A stretch of DNA of 64,000 nucleotides from Fagopyrum homotropicum. Taxonomy: Eukaryota; Streptophyta; Magnoliopsida; Caryophyllales; Polygonaceae. The stretch is taken from the NCBI GenBank assembly GCA_033239125.1, contig BSWB01000002.1, positions 157,652,409 through 157,716,408 on the forward strand. Direction: 5' to 3'. Shown piece by piece: positions 22,405 through 35,372 of the stretch (positions are counted from its first letter, which is position 1; every line of letters begins with the position of its first letter). Made by a program: the position numbers and the translations under genes. The notes beneath the pieces are model-generated. The model was not told the origin of the DNA. It did no database searches and saw only the letters and a list, made by a program, of their open reading frames with translations.

Positions 22405-23758
22405 CGTTCTATACTTCCATATATGTACATCTACGTACTGCACTGACGCATAAATAATTATATCTACTCGTACCCTCCATTTCCGTCATCTATGTATATG
22501 TATACTCTCACCGCTTCCAATCATTTTCTTAAAATTATCTATACGCATACACTAACTTATTCATCTATATATATATATATATATACCGTATCACTGCGGA
22601 TACATATCTATATATGTAAGTATATATATTTCGGTACCCTCACTCTAATGTCTAAATATATAAGTATACATATATCCGCACTCGAACTCTCTCTTCTTCC
22701 TCATCTATGTCGATATATATATACACACACTATCACATCTTAACGTTTTTACTACAAATATATATATCTTCATACTACTATACACGAGTATATGTTAATC
22801 AGCACTTTCATACTCATATATTTAGATATTCCACATTACAGAACATTTTATTCCATTCCGGCTCCAGTGCGGAAGAGAAGAAGAAACAAAGAATCATTCT
22901 TACCGGAATTCAGTCCGGCAGGGTGCGTGCTAGGCGACAGCGGTCCTGCGGTCGAAAACGGTGGTACGCTGGGCTGGTTCGACGCAGCAGGAGGTCGACA
23001 GAGACGGCGGCAGGACTCGGTGGCGGCTCCGGTGCTACTGCAGGGCCGAAGAGAAGGCGGCGGCGACGCTGTGTCCCTACTGGGTCGAAGAGAAAGCGGC
23101 GGCGCTGTGTCCCTGCTGGGCCGAAGAGAAAGCGGCGGCAGCGCTGGTTTAGCGAAGCGTTGAATCGGGAAGAAGGTTAACGGGGAGGGGACGGCGAGGC
23201 TTACCAGGGCTCCGGCGCGGCTAGGCGGTCGACAGGAGCGGCGCAGTGGCACGGTGGCGGCGCTGGTGTCGTGTTTTGCTGCTGCCGTTCGTACAGAGAG
23301 GGAGTGCAGGAAGCAGGAAGCGGCCATGCCAATCGAGGAACCGTAAAAACAAAAATTAGGTTTAAACGTGTTTAGTGAGTGATTAGGGTTTAGGGTTAGA
23401 TTAGGAGGTCTTGGGCCGGCTGAAGTCATGGGCCCGTAAATTGGGCCGGTTCAGTTCATTTATTTACTATGGGATGATAGCTAAAATATTATTCGTACGG
23501 AACTGCTCCTCGGTTTTTATTTTTCAAAGCACGGAATTATTTTCCGTATTATATAAGTTTATATTTTATTAAAAAGGTACGTAAATTATTTTCGGTTACA
23601 TCATTTATCATTTTATGTGAATTAAGGTCACATAAAATGATAGAAATAAAAACTCGTTTTATTTTATTTTATTTTATGTATTTATTCATTTAAGATTGAC
23701 GGATCGGAATCCGATTAGATTCAGCATCATACGGAGTTTAAAATTTTCGGTTATCACA
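21214..23758 (-). repeat. Solo LTR of a chromovirus (family F, 2545 bp)
   Basis: Begins TGTAACACCCC and ends TTATCACA, flanked by ATCGT at 21209-21213 and 23759-23763. No PBS or internal sequence is present, so it is the product of LTR-LTR recombination. It holds the GGACC-8nt-GGTCC hairpin (21256-21273), the GTAAGTC...GACTTAC hairpin (21967-21985), a (TA)n tract near 22350-22400 and a GC-rich open region (22848-23429, minus strand) with three roughly 40-bp repeats at 23041-23148. Confidence 0.9.
23606..23642. repeat. 15-bp perfect inverted repeat in LTR U3 region
   Basis: Arms TATCATTTTATGTGA and TCACATAAAATGATA with a 7-nt spacer. The counterpart in the nested LTR is at 39744-39776, also with a 7-nt spacer. 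Confidence 0.9.
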
Positions 23759-23763
23759 ATCGT

Positions 23764-25150
23764 CCTACTAAATCTGGTCCCATCTTGCCAAACCCGGTCC
23801 CATCCAGATCCCGGCGGTAATTCATTCAAAATTAGAACTCTTGTCCCGACCCCGCCCTGCTAAAAACTATCCGGAACGGTATAAAACTTTAATTATAAAA
23901 TAATAAATATAAATAAAATTGATAATCATTAGTAATATACATATATAGTTGTAATACAATTATGCTTATATAATAAAAAATCATGCTGGTCAAACCGTCA
24001 AATATGACAAATGATCCAAACACTGTCGGAATATGGGCATTACCTATTTTAAGTACGATATATACGGATATTTTTGTGGATAAAGTGTAAAATTCAAAGA
24101 CAATAAATCAAGTAAGGGTTAAGCGGGATTGAGCCCGTTCCGTCCCGATCTCAATCGAGATAGGACCTGATGGGATTCAATCTAAAATACCCAATGTAAA
24201 ATAGCCGGGACGGGGTTGAGATGACTTCAATTCCATTTCATCTAGTCCCTTGTTCACCCCTAGGTTAACATAAAAATATTTTTGAAAGATAGATTTTTAA
24301 AAAATTTGGTTTAAAAAAATTAAGTCGATTAATAGGTTCATTCATAATCGAGTAAGTAAAAAAGTGAAACTTTAATTTATAATTTATTACCAAATTTTGA
24401 TTAAATTAATTATTTAATAAAATACCCAATGTAAAATAGCCTTTTTTATTATTTTATTATTTGATTTTTTTTTACCATCTTCATACCCTCATGTTGATCA
24501 CAAGCCGCTGTAGTCTTGTCTCCTTGCACATGCCTCTCTTTATCTTTAATACCCAATTCACTAGTCTGCATGGCTTACACGTCCTCTACAAGAACCGATG
24601 TTGTCTTCTTACTTTGGTTAATCTGATTGGTTTCCACGTCCTCTATAACGGCATGAAACATCACAAAGATCAATATTTTTCTTTATTTCAAGTATCCATA
24701 TATTTTAACCTATTAACTCTCTAAACGTTAATCAAATTCCACAATAGAACTCATCTATTGAAAAGTGAGGAGATTCATTCTACACAAATATCTCTCATTT
24801 AAATAGGGGGTGGACTCAATTTGAAACCCCACAATCCTTCAAAAAGTTATCACAAAAAATGTAATCTAACCAAATCAAGTCTCGATCAAAACTAGGGGAA
24901 GCAATTTTGTAACATGACATTGATGAATCAGATAAAGAGATGGAGAAGAAGAATACTTGGAGAGACCGTGCAAGCTTAGATAAGTTTGGATATAAAGAAA
25001 GTTTGAAGAAAAGGAGAGTATACGCAAGCTTAGATGCGTTTTTTCTTCGTAGTCATTCTATAAGACAAAGTAGAAATTGAGAGGGAGAAGGCGAGAGTCG
25101 AAAAAAAAGAAACAAGCTAGATCGAGTGGAACCTGAAAACTCCACCTTGA
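23764..25150. other. Intergenic DNA with third copy of local duplication
   Basis: 24530-24805 repeats the sequence of 20385-20605 (CCTCTATAACGGCATGAAAC onward). The stretches at 23764-23880 and 24110-24260 are rich in CCCGGTCCC/GGGACGGGG-like words. No gene seen. Confidence 0.6.
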
Positions 25151-25849
25151 TTAAAATGGTTTACAGGTATTGATGATGGAAGACTTCACACAAATATAGT
25201 AGTTGGATATACTAACAATATATTGATTATATTCTCTAGATATTTGGTCGGTTTGAATTCAGTGCAGGTTTTATCTAAATTTCAAGTGCCTTGAAGTTTG
25301 ATTCAAAGACAAAGAAAGATAGAAAGTACAAAAGGATGAAATCAAGGGCCTTGGAATTTTATATGCACGGAACAAGGATTCAAAAAGAGTTGAAGATTTT
25401 ATTGGAAGATTTTGTAACAGAAAGATCTCATTAACCAAAGATCTTATCAACCGAAGGAAAATCTTATTAAACGAAGGAAGATCTCAACCGAAGAATAGAG
25501 AATCTTTTCTATAAGATTTTCTAAACAACAAACGGCAAAAATATCTTCTCTCTCGATTCAACAGAAGACGAGAAGATCAAGGAGTTGAGGACTCGACGTG
25601 TTCTCAGGAGCTGAAGACTTGCAACGTCTACCTTATCTCCAAACAAGAAACGATATTCATGGAAAAGAATATTGATCTTCAAACGGTCATCTCTACAACG
25701 GCTAGAAGACCTTTTCCATAGAAGAGTATAAATGAAGATGATGTTCGAAGAAGACAAACACACAAGCTTACACAGGAAAACATCTTTACATCCTCGAGCA
25801 ACCTAATCATCTTCATTCGTTGTTTTTTCTTTCTCTCATTCACGCAAAA
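25150..25849 (+). repeat. SIRE-like copia LTR, left part
   Basis: The CAACGGCTAG motif and a TATA-like GTATAAATGAAG near 25725, followed by GAAGAAGACAAACACACAAGC, resemble SIRE/Maximus LTRs. The right part continues at 40469 after the chromovirus. The left boundary is approximate. Confidence 0.5.
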
Positions 25850-25941
25850 TGTAACGCCCCGTTTATTTGGGTGCGTTCCGACTTTGTATCTCTCCCTTCT
25901 ATCGATTCGTTAGTAGCTCGAGTTATTTTTTAATGTATTTT

Positions 25942-26023
<82 letters not shown>

Positions 26024-28795
26024 TCCGGGTATTTTATTGTTTTGGATACATATATGTATTCCCGTATTTTATTTTGGGATCGGAAAAGTCGGAAATTCAC
26101 GATTCAAAAATTCCGTTCCGATCGATTAATCGAGTTAACTATCCTATTTTTCCTTTTTTTTTTTATTTTTCGTCTTCTTTCTTTTCTATTGGCCCTTTTG
26201 GGTTGTCGTTGCGTGTGGGAGCTGTCCGCCTGGAGAGACGACAGGAGCCGACCCCTCGTTCTTCACCACCAGGCGCCTCCTCGTTCTCCCGACTGCAACC
26301 CCCTGCAGGCCTGCCTAGTGACCCCTCGCCCTCCCTCTCGCTGGATCTACCCCCCCAAGCAGCCCTCACTGCCTCATCGTTCCTTTCGCTCCCACTCTTC
26401 TGGCCATCTATTACCGCATCTCTCGACTCACCTTCCTCCCTCTCTTCTCGTTCTGGGCAGCCACCGGCACTGCAACGCCACCAGGAGGTCCGCCGGGAAG
26501 AGCAGAAGCCGCCTCGCATCCGCCTCGTGCCACCGGAGCACCAACAGAGGGGAGCTCCACCCTCACTGCCCCACCTCTCCTGTGCTGTTCTGCCCTTCGA
26601 ACCCCTCCTCTCGAGCCACTCTCGCATCCAATCTTCTGCCACGCCACCAGCCTCCTCGTGTCCCTGCAACTTCGCCTTGCGCCGGAAACCAGGCGGATGA
26701 AGCAGCAGCCCAGGCGCCTCTTGTCGTCCTTCTACAGCCGGAGAAACCCTGCCTCGCCTTTGTGCCCTACCGGAGCCACGCCTCACCTTGCCGGATCATT
26801 TCAAGCGCAGCCAGTTCTCCTCTGCCCCTGCCGCCGTGCTCCTTCACTTTCCCAGCCCTGTGCTTTTGCGGCTGTGGCCTTCCAATTACCGCTTCTGAGA
26901 AAGGAGATGATGAAACCCTAATTACCATATTCAAATCAGGACCCCTCAATTATGGTATAATTACAGTTTGTAACCCATCTTTTGTATTTACAGTTAATGG
27001 CCCAGATTTAGGTTTTATGCAATTATACCCCTGCTGGAATTAATTACAGAAAACAGCCCAAGGAATTAATTACGAATAATATTCCATACTTATAAAATTG
27101 TATTAATTGGTGAAAAATGTATTTGTGGGTTTTAAACTTGGATTTTTCTTCGAGTTTTATTCTTATATATATATACTAAATATTATACCCTTTGTTGGAT
27201 TAAATTTGGTTTAGAGCTCAAAGTGTTAATCACGGTTTTATGACCAAGTTTCTTGTATTGTACTTTTGCCCCGGAAGGGTAATACGGGATTTTAACGTTG
27301 GATTTTGAAAACGAGTTTTGCATTAGGATTTTATATATTATATTCTACGATCAAATTTAGCGTATAAGCTAAATTTTCTTAGCTTTGGTTTTAGGTTCGG
27401 AAGCGCCCCGATAAAGGTCATCGACCCATACTCGACATCCGTAGATCATCTTCACCCTTGGATCGTGTGTGAGTACCTTCTTCCTCGATCTAGTTATGTT
27501 TAGTAGTAGTAATAGTAGTATCATGCTAGGACGGACCTAGCATAACTTAGAGTTAATACCAAGTAGCGGCTATGGACCTTAGGTGAGTTTCGAGGATTTG
27601 ATATTGTTTGATGGATTGATGTTGATTCTAAGTTTGAGGAGTTGACATTATCTTGTGAGGTTGTTTATGACTTTTAGTTGTATGTTGAGCTTGTGAGAAT
27701 TTAGGGGTTGAGGTTGTATGATGTTGAGGTTGTGGACTAGAATGAAAGTATCCTAGCTTGTGTTGTGATGATTATGACCTTGTGAGATCGTGAGGACTAG
27801 GAGTTTGCTATCCTAGAATGGTTATGGTTTATGATCTTGCGAGATCATTGGGACTAGAAGTCTAAGGACTTCTAGCATGCGAGAGAGATGTTGATTGTGT
27901 GCCTTGCTTTGACCAGGCGTTGAGTGCCTTCCTACGGGAAGTTGAGAACGGTGGTTAGCGGGATTATCTTTGGGACGAGGTAAGTCTCTGGACTTACTTA
28001 GCTCGTATTCTTTGTATTAGCATTATTGTGTGTTGGGTGGTGTGTGTTTACTATTTTACTGTTTATAACAACTAAACCGGAAATAGGATTACCGACCTTT
28101 ATATTATTTGGCCCAAGTGTATGATAACGGGCGGTGACATCACTGCCTGGCTCCCCGTGAGAGCTAGGGGGATCTCGGCGACTGGCCCGTGCTGGTTAGA
28201 CGGTCGGAGGCATCCGACCGTTCCATTGCCGGAAGAAGGGACCGAGGCGAGTTTTGGAGGATTCTCGTGTCACAAAAGAAGTTGAATTAGAACGGGATAT
28301 GACTTAATAATAATAAAGATAATAAACCGGATTTGTGTGCTTCTGAGTATGTCGTGTGACTATGATGATTTACTTGTGTTTGTGCCTTTCCCTTTAATTC
28401 TAATGCTTGGAATGTGAGCTAACGGTTTTATACCGATTGTTGTAGATTGCCTTGCAGGTTAGGAAAGCGGCCGAGAGATCCGGAAGAGTGGGCAGCCGGG
28501 GTTCCGTACATTTTAGGAGTGGGTTTTGGTTGGAGTCGGGTTGTGTTTTATTCTTCGTTTATTATGTTGGTATGCCGTGTGTATGGCGTTTTGATCTTTG
28601 GTGTTGTTTATCGGCTGGAGTATTTTGTTGTTTTCCTTCGGGTTTCTTATCATTTGCATTAAAAGGAATTTTGGTTTTGCCTTTATTTGTGCCATGTTGA
28701 AAGATCCGGTGAAATTGTTGTCAAGCTAAGGGTCGGGACCCATTGTGAGGTCCCAACCCGTAGCGCCCCGAGTCCCGCGGATTCGGGGTGTTACA
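25850..28795 (+). repeat. 5' LTR of chromovirus E (2946 bp)
   Basis: Contains (TA)36 at 25947-26018, a GC-rich region 26163-26930, the CTAGAAGTC...GACTTCTAG hairpin (27854-27875), the GGTAAGTC hairpin (27980-27997) and the GGGACC-8nt-GGTCCC hairpin (28735-28754). Confidence 0.93.
26163..27043 (+). other. GC-rich open region inside LTR of chromovirus E
   Basis: Two overlapping plus frames (up to 333 codons, 26042-27043) and one minus frame (207 codons) are open here because the DNA is C-rich. The product would be Pro/Ser/Arg-rich with no recognised domain. The same stretch recurs in the 3' LTR with only two or three changes, which reflects youth, not selection. Solo LTR F and nested LTR G have GC-rich open regions at similar distances from their starts. 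More likely a leader or promoter-proximal region than a gene. Confidence 0.5.
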
Positions 28796-28799
28796 AAAG

Positions 28800-28817
28800 T
28801 GGTATCAGAGCCCTAGG
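28800..28817 (+). promoter_or_regulatory. Initiator-tRNA-Met primer-binding site of chromovirus E
   Basis: TGGTATCAGAGCCCTAGG lies 4 bp after the LTR end, followed by TTGACAACAATGG as in relatives. Confidence 0.9.
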
Positions 28818-31800
28818 TTGACAACAATGGCACTCGCAATCTTCTAAAGGCCGAATAAGGAATAAACAGAACCCCACGGGTTCTGAGTTTTCGTTTTCAA
28901 AATCACATGCATGAGTCGGGGTAGAATGTACGGACCACCACTCCTTCCGCGGATCTCGGCAGCTTAGTTTATTGGACCTTGATTTATATATATACGTAGA
29001 TATGGATATGAGATTTGTAGTTATGCATGATAGAATTGATATGTTCCATTGTGATTGTATGTTGCATGATGAACTGGATATATGTGTAGTTATATATGTG
29101 GACGGTTATATGTTTTGGGACCTTATATTGTGGATGAAATGCTTGATGTATTATATTGGTAGTGATATGGACTTAGGATTTATATAGTTATGTATACATA
29201 TTCTTATTATATATAGTAGCTTATGGAGTTACGGGACCTAATAGAAAAGATGATAAGTATAGTATCATCACCTTTAAAGAAGAAGTGGTTGGCTTGGAAT
29301 AGCGTTCATACGTGGAGGAGACACTCAAATATCGAGTTGAGCATTTCGTGTTAACGAACACCATAGCGTTCTCGGATTCCTTTACAAGGATGTCGAAGAG
29401 GAGGATTAGCGATGACATAAACAAAGGACAAACAAGTAGAAAGAAGAACTCGAGACGACTAAAGAGAGATCGAGATGGAGCAATACAAGTAAAGGGAGCA
29501 ACGTTAAGGTATATAAGTGGTTATAAAGAAACCGGGATTGTACGACAATGAGACCAATAGTGAAAACGAACTTCAGTTCTTCAAGAAGACGCATGGACAA
29601 CTAAAGATGCAAATCGAGGAGGAGATAGGTGCATTCTAACAAGGTTAAAGGCGGTGTTCCATTACGAGAAGTGAAGCTTTCCTTAGACGCTCCTAGGAAT
29701 GGGAGTCGAGATGAGAGGTGTGGTTGAACCAATCACTTAAGATTTAAGAGACCCGTAAGTTAAGCTTACGGAGGTATCAAAAGGTGAAGCATCTATTTTA
29801 CGAGATCCCAAGTGGGTGACTTTCTTCGGATATATGAGGCTACGAGAAGAATCATGTGGTGAAGGTTCACCTAGTAGAATGTCTTTAAGAGGGTCAACCG
29901 TTTTTCGCTATGGTGAGAAGGCAAAGCAACATCAAGAAGAAAGAAGTGCATATAGATGATGGTTTAAGAAGATGAAAGAGGAAACAAAGAGCTTTAATCG
30001 AAAGACTTAAGATACCAACCAAGAGGAACGCAAGTGGATGCTATCTAGGCTAATAATATTTGGGAATGTGCTCTTGAAAGTCATCAATGAAGACGGTTAA
30101 GCCTATGAAAGGGAGTTATATGAAACAACAATGCAAAGAAGATATACTTACCTTATAAAGAAGAGGAAACATGAAATGAAGAAGGAACTAACGGAGTTTA
30201 AGGTAGAGTTCCTCGGGGAGGGTAGCTTTTATGAGAGTGTTAAGATGGAAAGTGTAGTAAAATGGTAGGGAGAGTAGCCCAAGAGATGAGAACATGAAGA
30301 GGGGTAACAAGAACTTGGAACATTCCCGGTGGTTAAATGTCAGCAATAAGGAGTTGTATCAACAAAAGTGCAAGTGTTTTAATCAAGTAGTATGGATTGA
30401 GGTCAAAGCAAATAACTATAATAGACCTCCTAGGAAGGGATTGTAACGAACCTATGCAACCTTCTTAGTTCATGGGATTGGCATATGGGGCAATGACACG
30501 GATCAAAATTTTTAAAGTTCGGTTAAGGTGAAGAGAACTAGAAGAAACAAGAGAAAGTGAGTCTTCTATAGTTGTTGTGCGGAAAGAGGGTATATATAAG
30601 GGGAGGTGTGATATGTTTGTTCTAAGGTTATGGATGTCATGTTTTCACGAGCCAAGCTAAGTCAAGGTTTTTATGACTCATGTGACGAAGCCATAGTGGC
30701 TATGACGGAAACGAGGAATCTGGATTGGGGCAACGCTGCAAGCTTAGGGTTATGATGTTAGTGCTGGTGGAATCATGAGTGGATCTTCTAGAGTTGTGGT
30801 TGGGAAATTCTGCCTAAAGGCACACTGTCACAGATGTGAAGTTGCTCATAGAATATCAAGAAGTGCATATGGTGACCAACAAGAGTAAGAGAAAACTGAG
30901 TTCAAAGTTTGAAGTCGATATGAGACGTACAAGAAGTACATGAAAGATTGAGGCTAGAGCCTCTATGGTCGGTTTGACGTTGCATAAGGAAATGAATTGT
31001 AAGGTTCTACACCTACTGAAAGAAAGGATGTCTATAGTGAAAGCTGATGTGGGATACGGAGAGCTCCTCCCATAGGTTGGGATGTCCAAGGGAGCGAAGG
31101 AGATTGTATCGATTTGTTATAAGGCATGAACGAGTCTTGTAGTTAAGACCTTTGTGACTGAACACATGCGCGAGATCAAGAGATGTTATTATCGCCATCC
31201 TTTTGAAGTGAGAAGAGATATTAAGTTGAATTATTGTTTAACCAAGGCTTCAAGAGTCGGGAAATTCGAGCCAGTTCCACGAGTTCAGGAGATGAAGGAT
31301 CATTGAAAAAGGACGGTCAACATTGTAGCTACAAATGGAACAATATACGTGTTTAAAGGACGTCACCCCAACAGATCGGGGTAGATCATTAGTATCATGA
31401 CCACTTGTAAAGTGATAAGACAAGATTGTGTCGGTTATTACGATATGTGACGGGAAGAGAAAAGATGAAACCTGAGATATCACGGACTCCAATACGTCAG
31501 AATATGGAATTTTCCAGTAAGGTCGAGCTTGATTTAATTCCGATGTCTAAGGCGTCGTATGAGATAACACTTGTGCAGAGACATGAGTTGTGGAAGCAAG
31601 TGAAGGAGAAATTGCAAGAATTTAGTGATAAGATTTCATTAGAAATAGTGAAATGTCATAGAGAACACCGGACGTTATATTGAACTCTTGATTTGAAGTT
31701 CATATTGGAACATATCTTAAACTCTTGATTTGAAGTTGTTATGAAGAACACCAGTTTGCGAAAAGAGGGACGGTTATCTCTGTTCGTACATTATAGTGAG

Positions 31801-33042
31801 CTGAACATGATAACAATGAAGAACAAGTATCCCTTACAACGTATATACGATCTACTTGACCGGTTGCTAGGGTCGGTAGTCTCTTCTAAAATGGATTCAA
31901 CGTCTGTCGCCAATTGAGAATTGAGACTAGGATATTGCAAATACAGCATTCCGGGACAAACCATGTTCACTACGAGTTGTAGTGATTCTACATAGGCTTA
32001 CTTATACCCTGGATAAGATATTTTGGTCAACTCTCAAAGAAGAGAGAAGTTGTATGCAAGTTGTCTCGGGATGACAAACTCCGATAGATGTGAAAGAAGT
32101 TACAAGTTTCTTAGATGTGCTGAGCACTACCGGATCTGTGAAGAGAGAAGTTGTATAACGCCAATTATGGTATCCTCCAGATGACAACGAAGTATTGAAT
32201 GGGACGAAGAATTGACAATAGAGTTGTTGAGAGTTAAGAGGAGATTCATCAGTGCAACTATTTTTACATTGCCTCGAGGTATGATGGGTTTGACTTGTAC
32301 AAGTGATCCTTCAAGACTAGGTCTTGATCGAGTATTGCAGAGTGATGTAAAAGTAACAGCATACGTGTCTTGTTTATAGAAGTAGTATGGAGTAAAGTAC
32401 TTCCTTCGTTACTTGGAATAGCAACAAGAATTGATGAAACATAAAGTCAAAGTTTGGTTTGACATGAACCAAAGCCAGTAGTGTAAATTGGAAGTTTGAT
32501 CTTCTGTTTTAGAGAAAGTCAAAGAGAAACATAATGGGAATGCTGCATTGAGAAGATCTGAGAAGGAAGTTGAGTTTCCGATATATCGGACCTTTTTGAG
32601 ATCTTAGCGCGGTTTGGAGAAGTGGCTTACAAGTTGGCGTTGCCACCTGGTGTTTCATGTGTATTAGTCTAGGAAGTTCATGTATGACCTGAGATGTATT
32701 GCCAATCTTGATGATTTAGCGGACGACGATGAACCTTTGAGGCTAATAGGAAGATGGAGGATAATATCTTTAGTTGAGTTTTACGCTAAGCTAGTAGCAT
32801 CGATAGAATCAACGGGTTAGGCCCAGTTCTTATCTTTGGTTGAGCTATGTACATATGTGATGTTATATGTAGTTTGTGCCTAGTGGGGGAATGTTTTATA
32901 TGACCCGATATATCTTGCGATGATAGTTCGAGTAGTTTGTGTATGTAGATTAGATGATTTCAGCCTTCTTAACGTGAGAGTTCATACCTTGGCCTTAGGG
33001 AACGAGAAGTTCGACGCATAGCAAGTTTCGGGACGAAACTTG
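28818..33042 (+). pseudogene. Relic gag-pol of chromovirus E
   Basis: No long frame survives, but the family order can be traced. An RT start resembling LNKxTIKNKYPLPRIDDL is at 31800-31870 (read as NMITMKNKYPLQRIYDLLD). An RT-RNase H hinge-like DVKEVTSFL is near 32090. RNase H-like LGLDRVLQSDVKVTAYVS is near 32320-32370. An integrase C-terminal GEVAYKLALPPGVS is near 32615-32660. Stops and frame changes occur every few dozen codons. The gag part is unrecognisable. It cannot encode working proteins, so recent movement must have used enzymes from another copy. Confidence 0.75.
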
Positions 33043-33059
33043 TTTTTAGGGGGACCTGA
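33043..33059 (+). other. Polypurine tract of chromovirus E
   Basis: TTTTTAGGGGGACCTGA directly precedes the 3' LTR. The TTTCGGGACGAAACTT block lies 10 bp upstream, typical of Tekay-type elements. Confidence 0.85.
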
Positions 33060-35372
33060 TGTAACGCCCCGTTTATTTGGGTGCGTTCCGACTTTGTATC
33101 TCTCCCTTCTATCAATTCGTTAGTAGCTCGAGTTATTTTTTAATGTATTTTTATTTTATATATATATATATATATTGTTTCCGGGTATTTTATTGTTTTG
33201 GATACATATATGTATTCCCGTATTTTATTTTGGGATCGGAAAAGTCGGAAATTCACGATTCAAAAATTCCGTTCCGATCGATTAATCGAGTTAACTATCC
33301 TATTTTTCCTTTTTTTTTTTATTTTTCGTCTTCTTTCTTTTCTATTGGCCCTTTTGGGTTGTCGTTGCGTGTGGGAGCTGTCCGCCTGGAGAGACGACAG
33401 GAGCCGACCCCTCGTTCTTCACCACCAGGCGCCTCCTCGTTCTCCCGACTACAACCCCCTGCAGGCCTGCCTAGTGACCCCTCGCCCTCCCTCTCGCTGG
33501 ATCTACCCCCCCAAGCAGCCCTCACTGCCTCATCGTTCCTTTCGCTCCCACTCTTCTGGCCATCTATTACCGCATCTCTCGACTCACCTTCCTCCCTCTC
33601 TTCTCGTTCTGGGCAGCCACCGGCACTGCAACGCCACCAGGAGGTCCGCCGGGAAGAGCAGAAGCCGCCTCGCATCCGCCTCGTGCCACCGGAGCACCAA
33701 CAGAGGGGAGCTCCACCCTCACTGCCCCACCTCTCCTGTGCTGTTCTGCCCTTCGAACCCCTCCTCTCGAGCCACTCTCGCATCCAATCTTCTGCCACGC
33801 CACCAGCCTCCTCGTGTCCCTGCAACTTCGCCTTGCGCCGGAAACCAGGCGGATGAAGCAGCAGCCCAGGCGCCTCTTGTCGTCCTTCTACAGCCGGAGA
33901 AACCCTGCCTTGCCTTTGTGCCCTACCGGAGCCACGCCTCACCTTGCCGGATCATTTCAAGCGCAGCCAGTTCTCCTCTGCCCCTGCCGCCGTGCTCCTT
34001 CACTTTCCCAGCCCTGTGCTTTTGCGGCTGTGGCCTTCCAATTACCGCTTCTGAGAAAGGAGATGATGAAACCCTAATTACCATATTCAAATCAGGACCC
34101 CTCAATTATGGTATAATTACAGTTTGTAACCCATCTTTTGTATTTACAGTTAATGGCCCAGATTTAGGTTTTATGCAATTATACCCCTGCTGGAATTAAT
34201 TACAGAAAACAGCCCAAGGAATTAATTACGAATAATATTCCATACTTATAAAATTGTATTAATTGGTGAAAAATGTATTTGTGGGTTTTAAACTTGGATT
34301 TTTCTTCGAGTTTTATTCTTATATATATATACTAAATATTATACCCTTTGTTGGATTAAATTTGGTTTAGAGCTCAAAGTGTTAATCACGGTTTTATGAC
34401 CAAGTTTCTTGTATTGTACTTTTGCCCCGGAAGGGTAATACGGGATTTTAACGTTGGATTTTGAAAACGAGTTTTGCATTAGGATTTTATATATTATATT
34501 CTATGATCAAATTTAGCGTATAAGCTAAATTTTCTTAGCTTTGGTTTTAGGTTCGGAAGCGCCCCGATAAAGGTCATCGACCCATACTCGACATCCGTAG
34601 ATCATCTTCACCCTTGGATCGTGTGTGAGTACCTTCTTCCTCGATCTAGTTATGTTTAGTAGTAGTAATAGTAGTATCATGCTAGGACGGACCTAGCATA
34701 ACTTAGAGTTAATACCAAGTAGCGGCTATGGACCTTAGGTGAGTTTCGAGGATTTGATATTGTTTGATGGATTGATGTTGATTCTAAGTTTGAGGAGTTG
34801 ACATTATCTTGTGAGGTTGTTTATGACTTTTAGTTGTATGTTGAGCTTGTGAGAATTTAGGGGTTGAGGTTGTATGATGTTGAGGTTGTGGACTAGAATG
34901 AAAGTATCCTAGCTTGTGTTGTGATGATTATGACCTTGTGAGATCGTGAGGACTAGGAGTTTGCTATCCTAGAATGGTTATGGTTTATGATCTTGCGAGA
35001 TCATTGGGACTAGAAGTCTAAGGACTTCTAGCATGCGAGAGAGATGTTGATTGTGTGCCTTGCTTTGACCAGGCGTTGAGTGCCTTCCTACGGGAAGTTG
35101 AGAACGGTGGTTAGCGGGATTATCTTTGGGACGAGGTAAATCTCTGGACTTACTTAGCTCGTATTCTTTGTATTAGCATTATTGTGTGTTGGGTGGTGTG
35201 TGTTTACTATTTTACTGTTTATAACAACTAAACCGGAAATAGGATTACCGACCTTTATATTATTTGGCCCAAGTGTATGATAACGGGCGGTGACATCACT
35301 GCCTGGCTCCCCGTGAGAGCTAGGGGGATCTCGGCGACTGGCCCGTGCTGGTTAGACGGTCGGAGGCATCCG

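Noticed and set aside
22707..23180. 157-codon Arg-rich plus-strand frame
   Set aside because: Opposite-strand reading of the GC-rich tandem repeat inside a solo LTR.
28800..28817. Possible tRNA gene remnant (GGTATCAGAGC)
   Set aside because: It is a retrotransposon primer-binding site next to an LTR end; no cloverleaf.
26042..34199. Pair of 333-codon frames as a duplicated host gene
   Set aside because: Both copies lie in the two LTRs of one element; identity comes from replication, and the antisense frame is equally open because of GC-rich composition.
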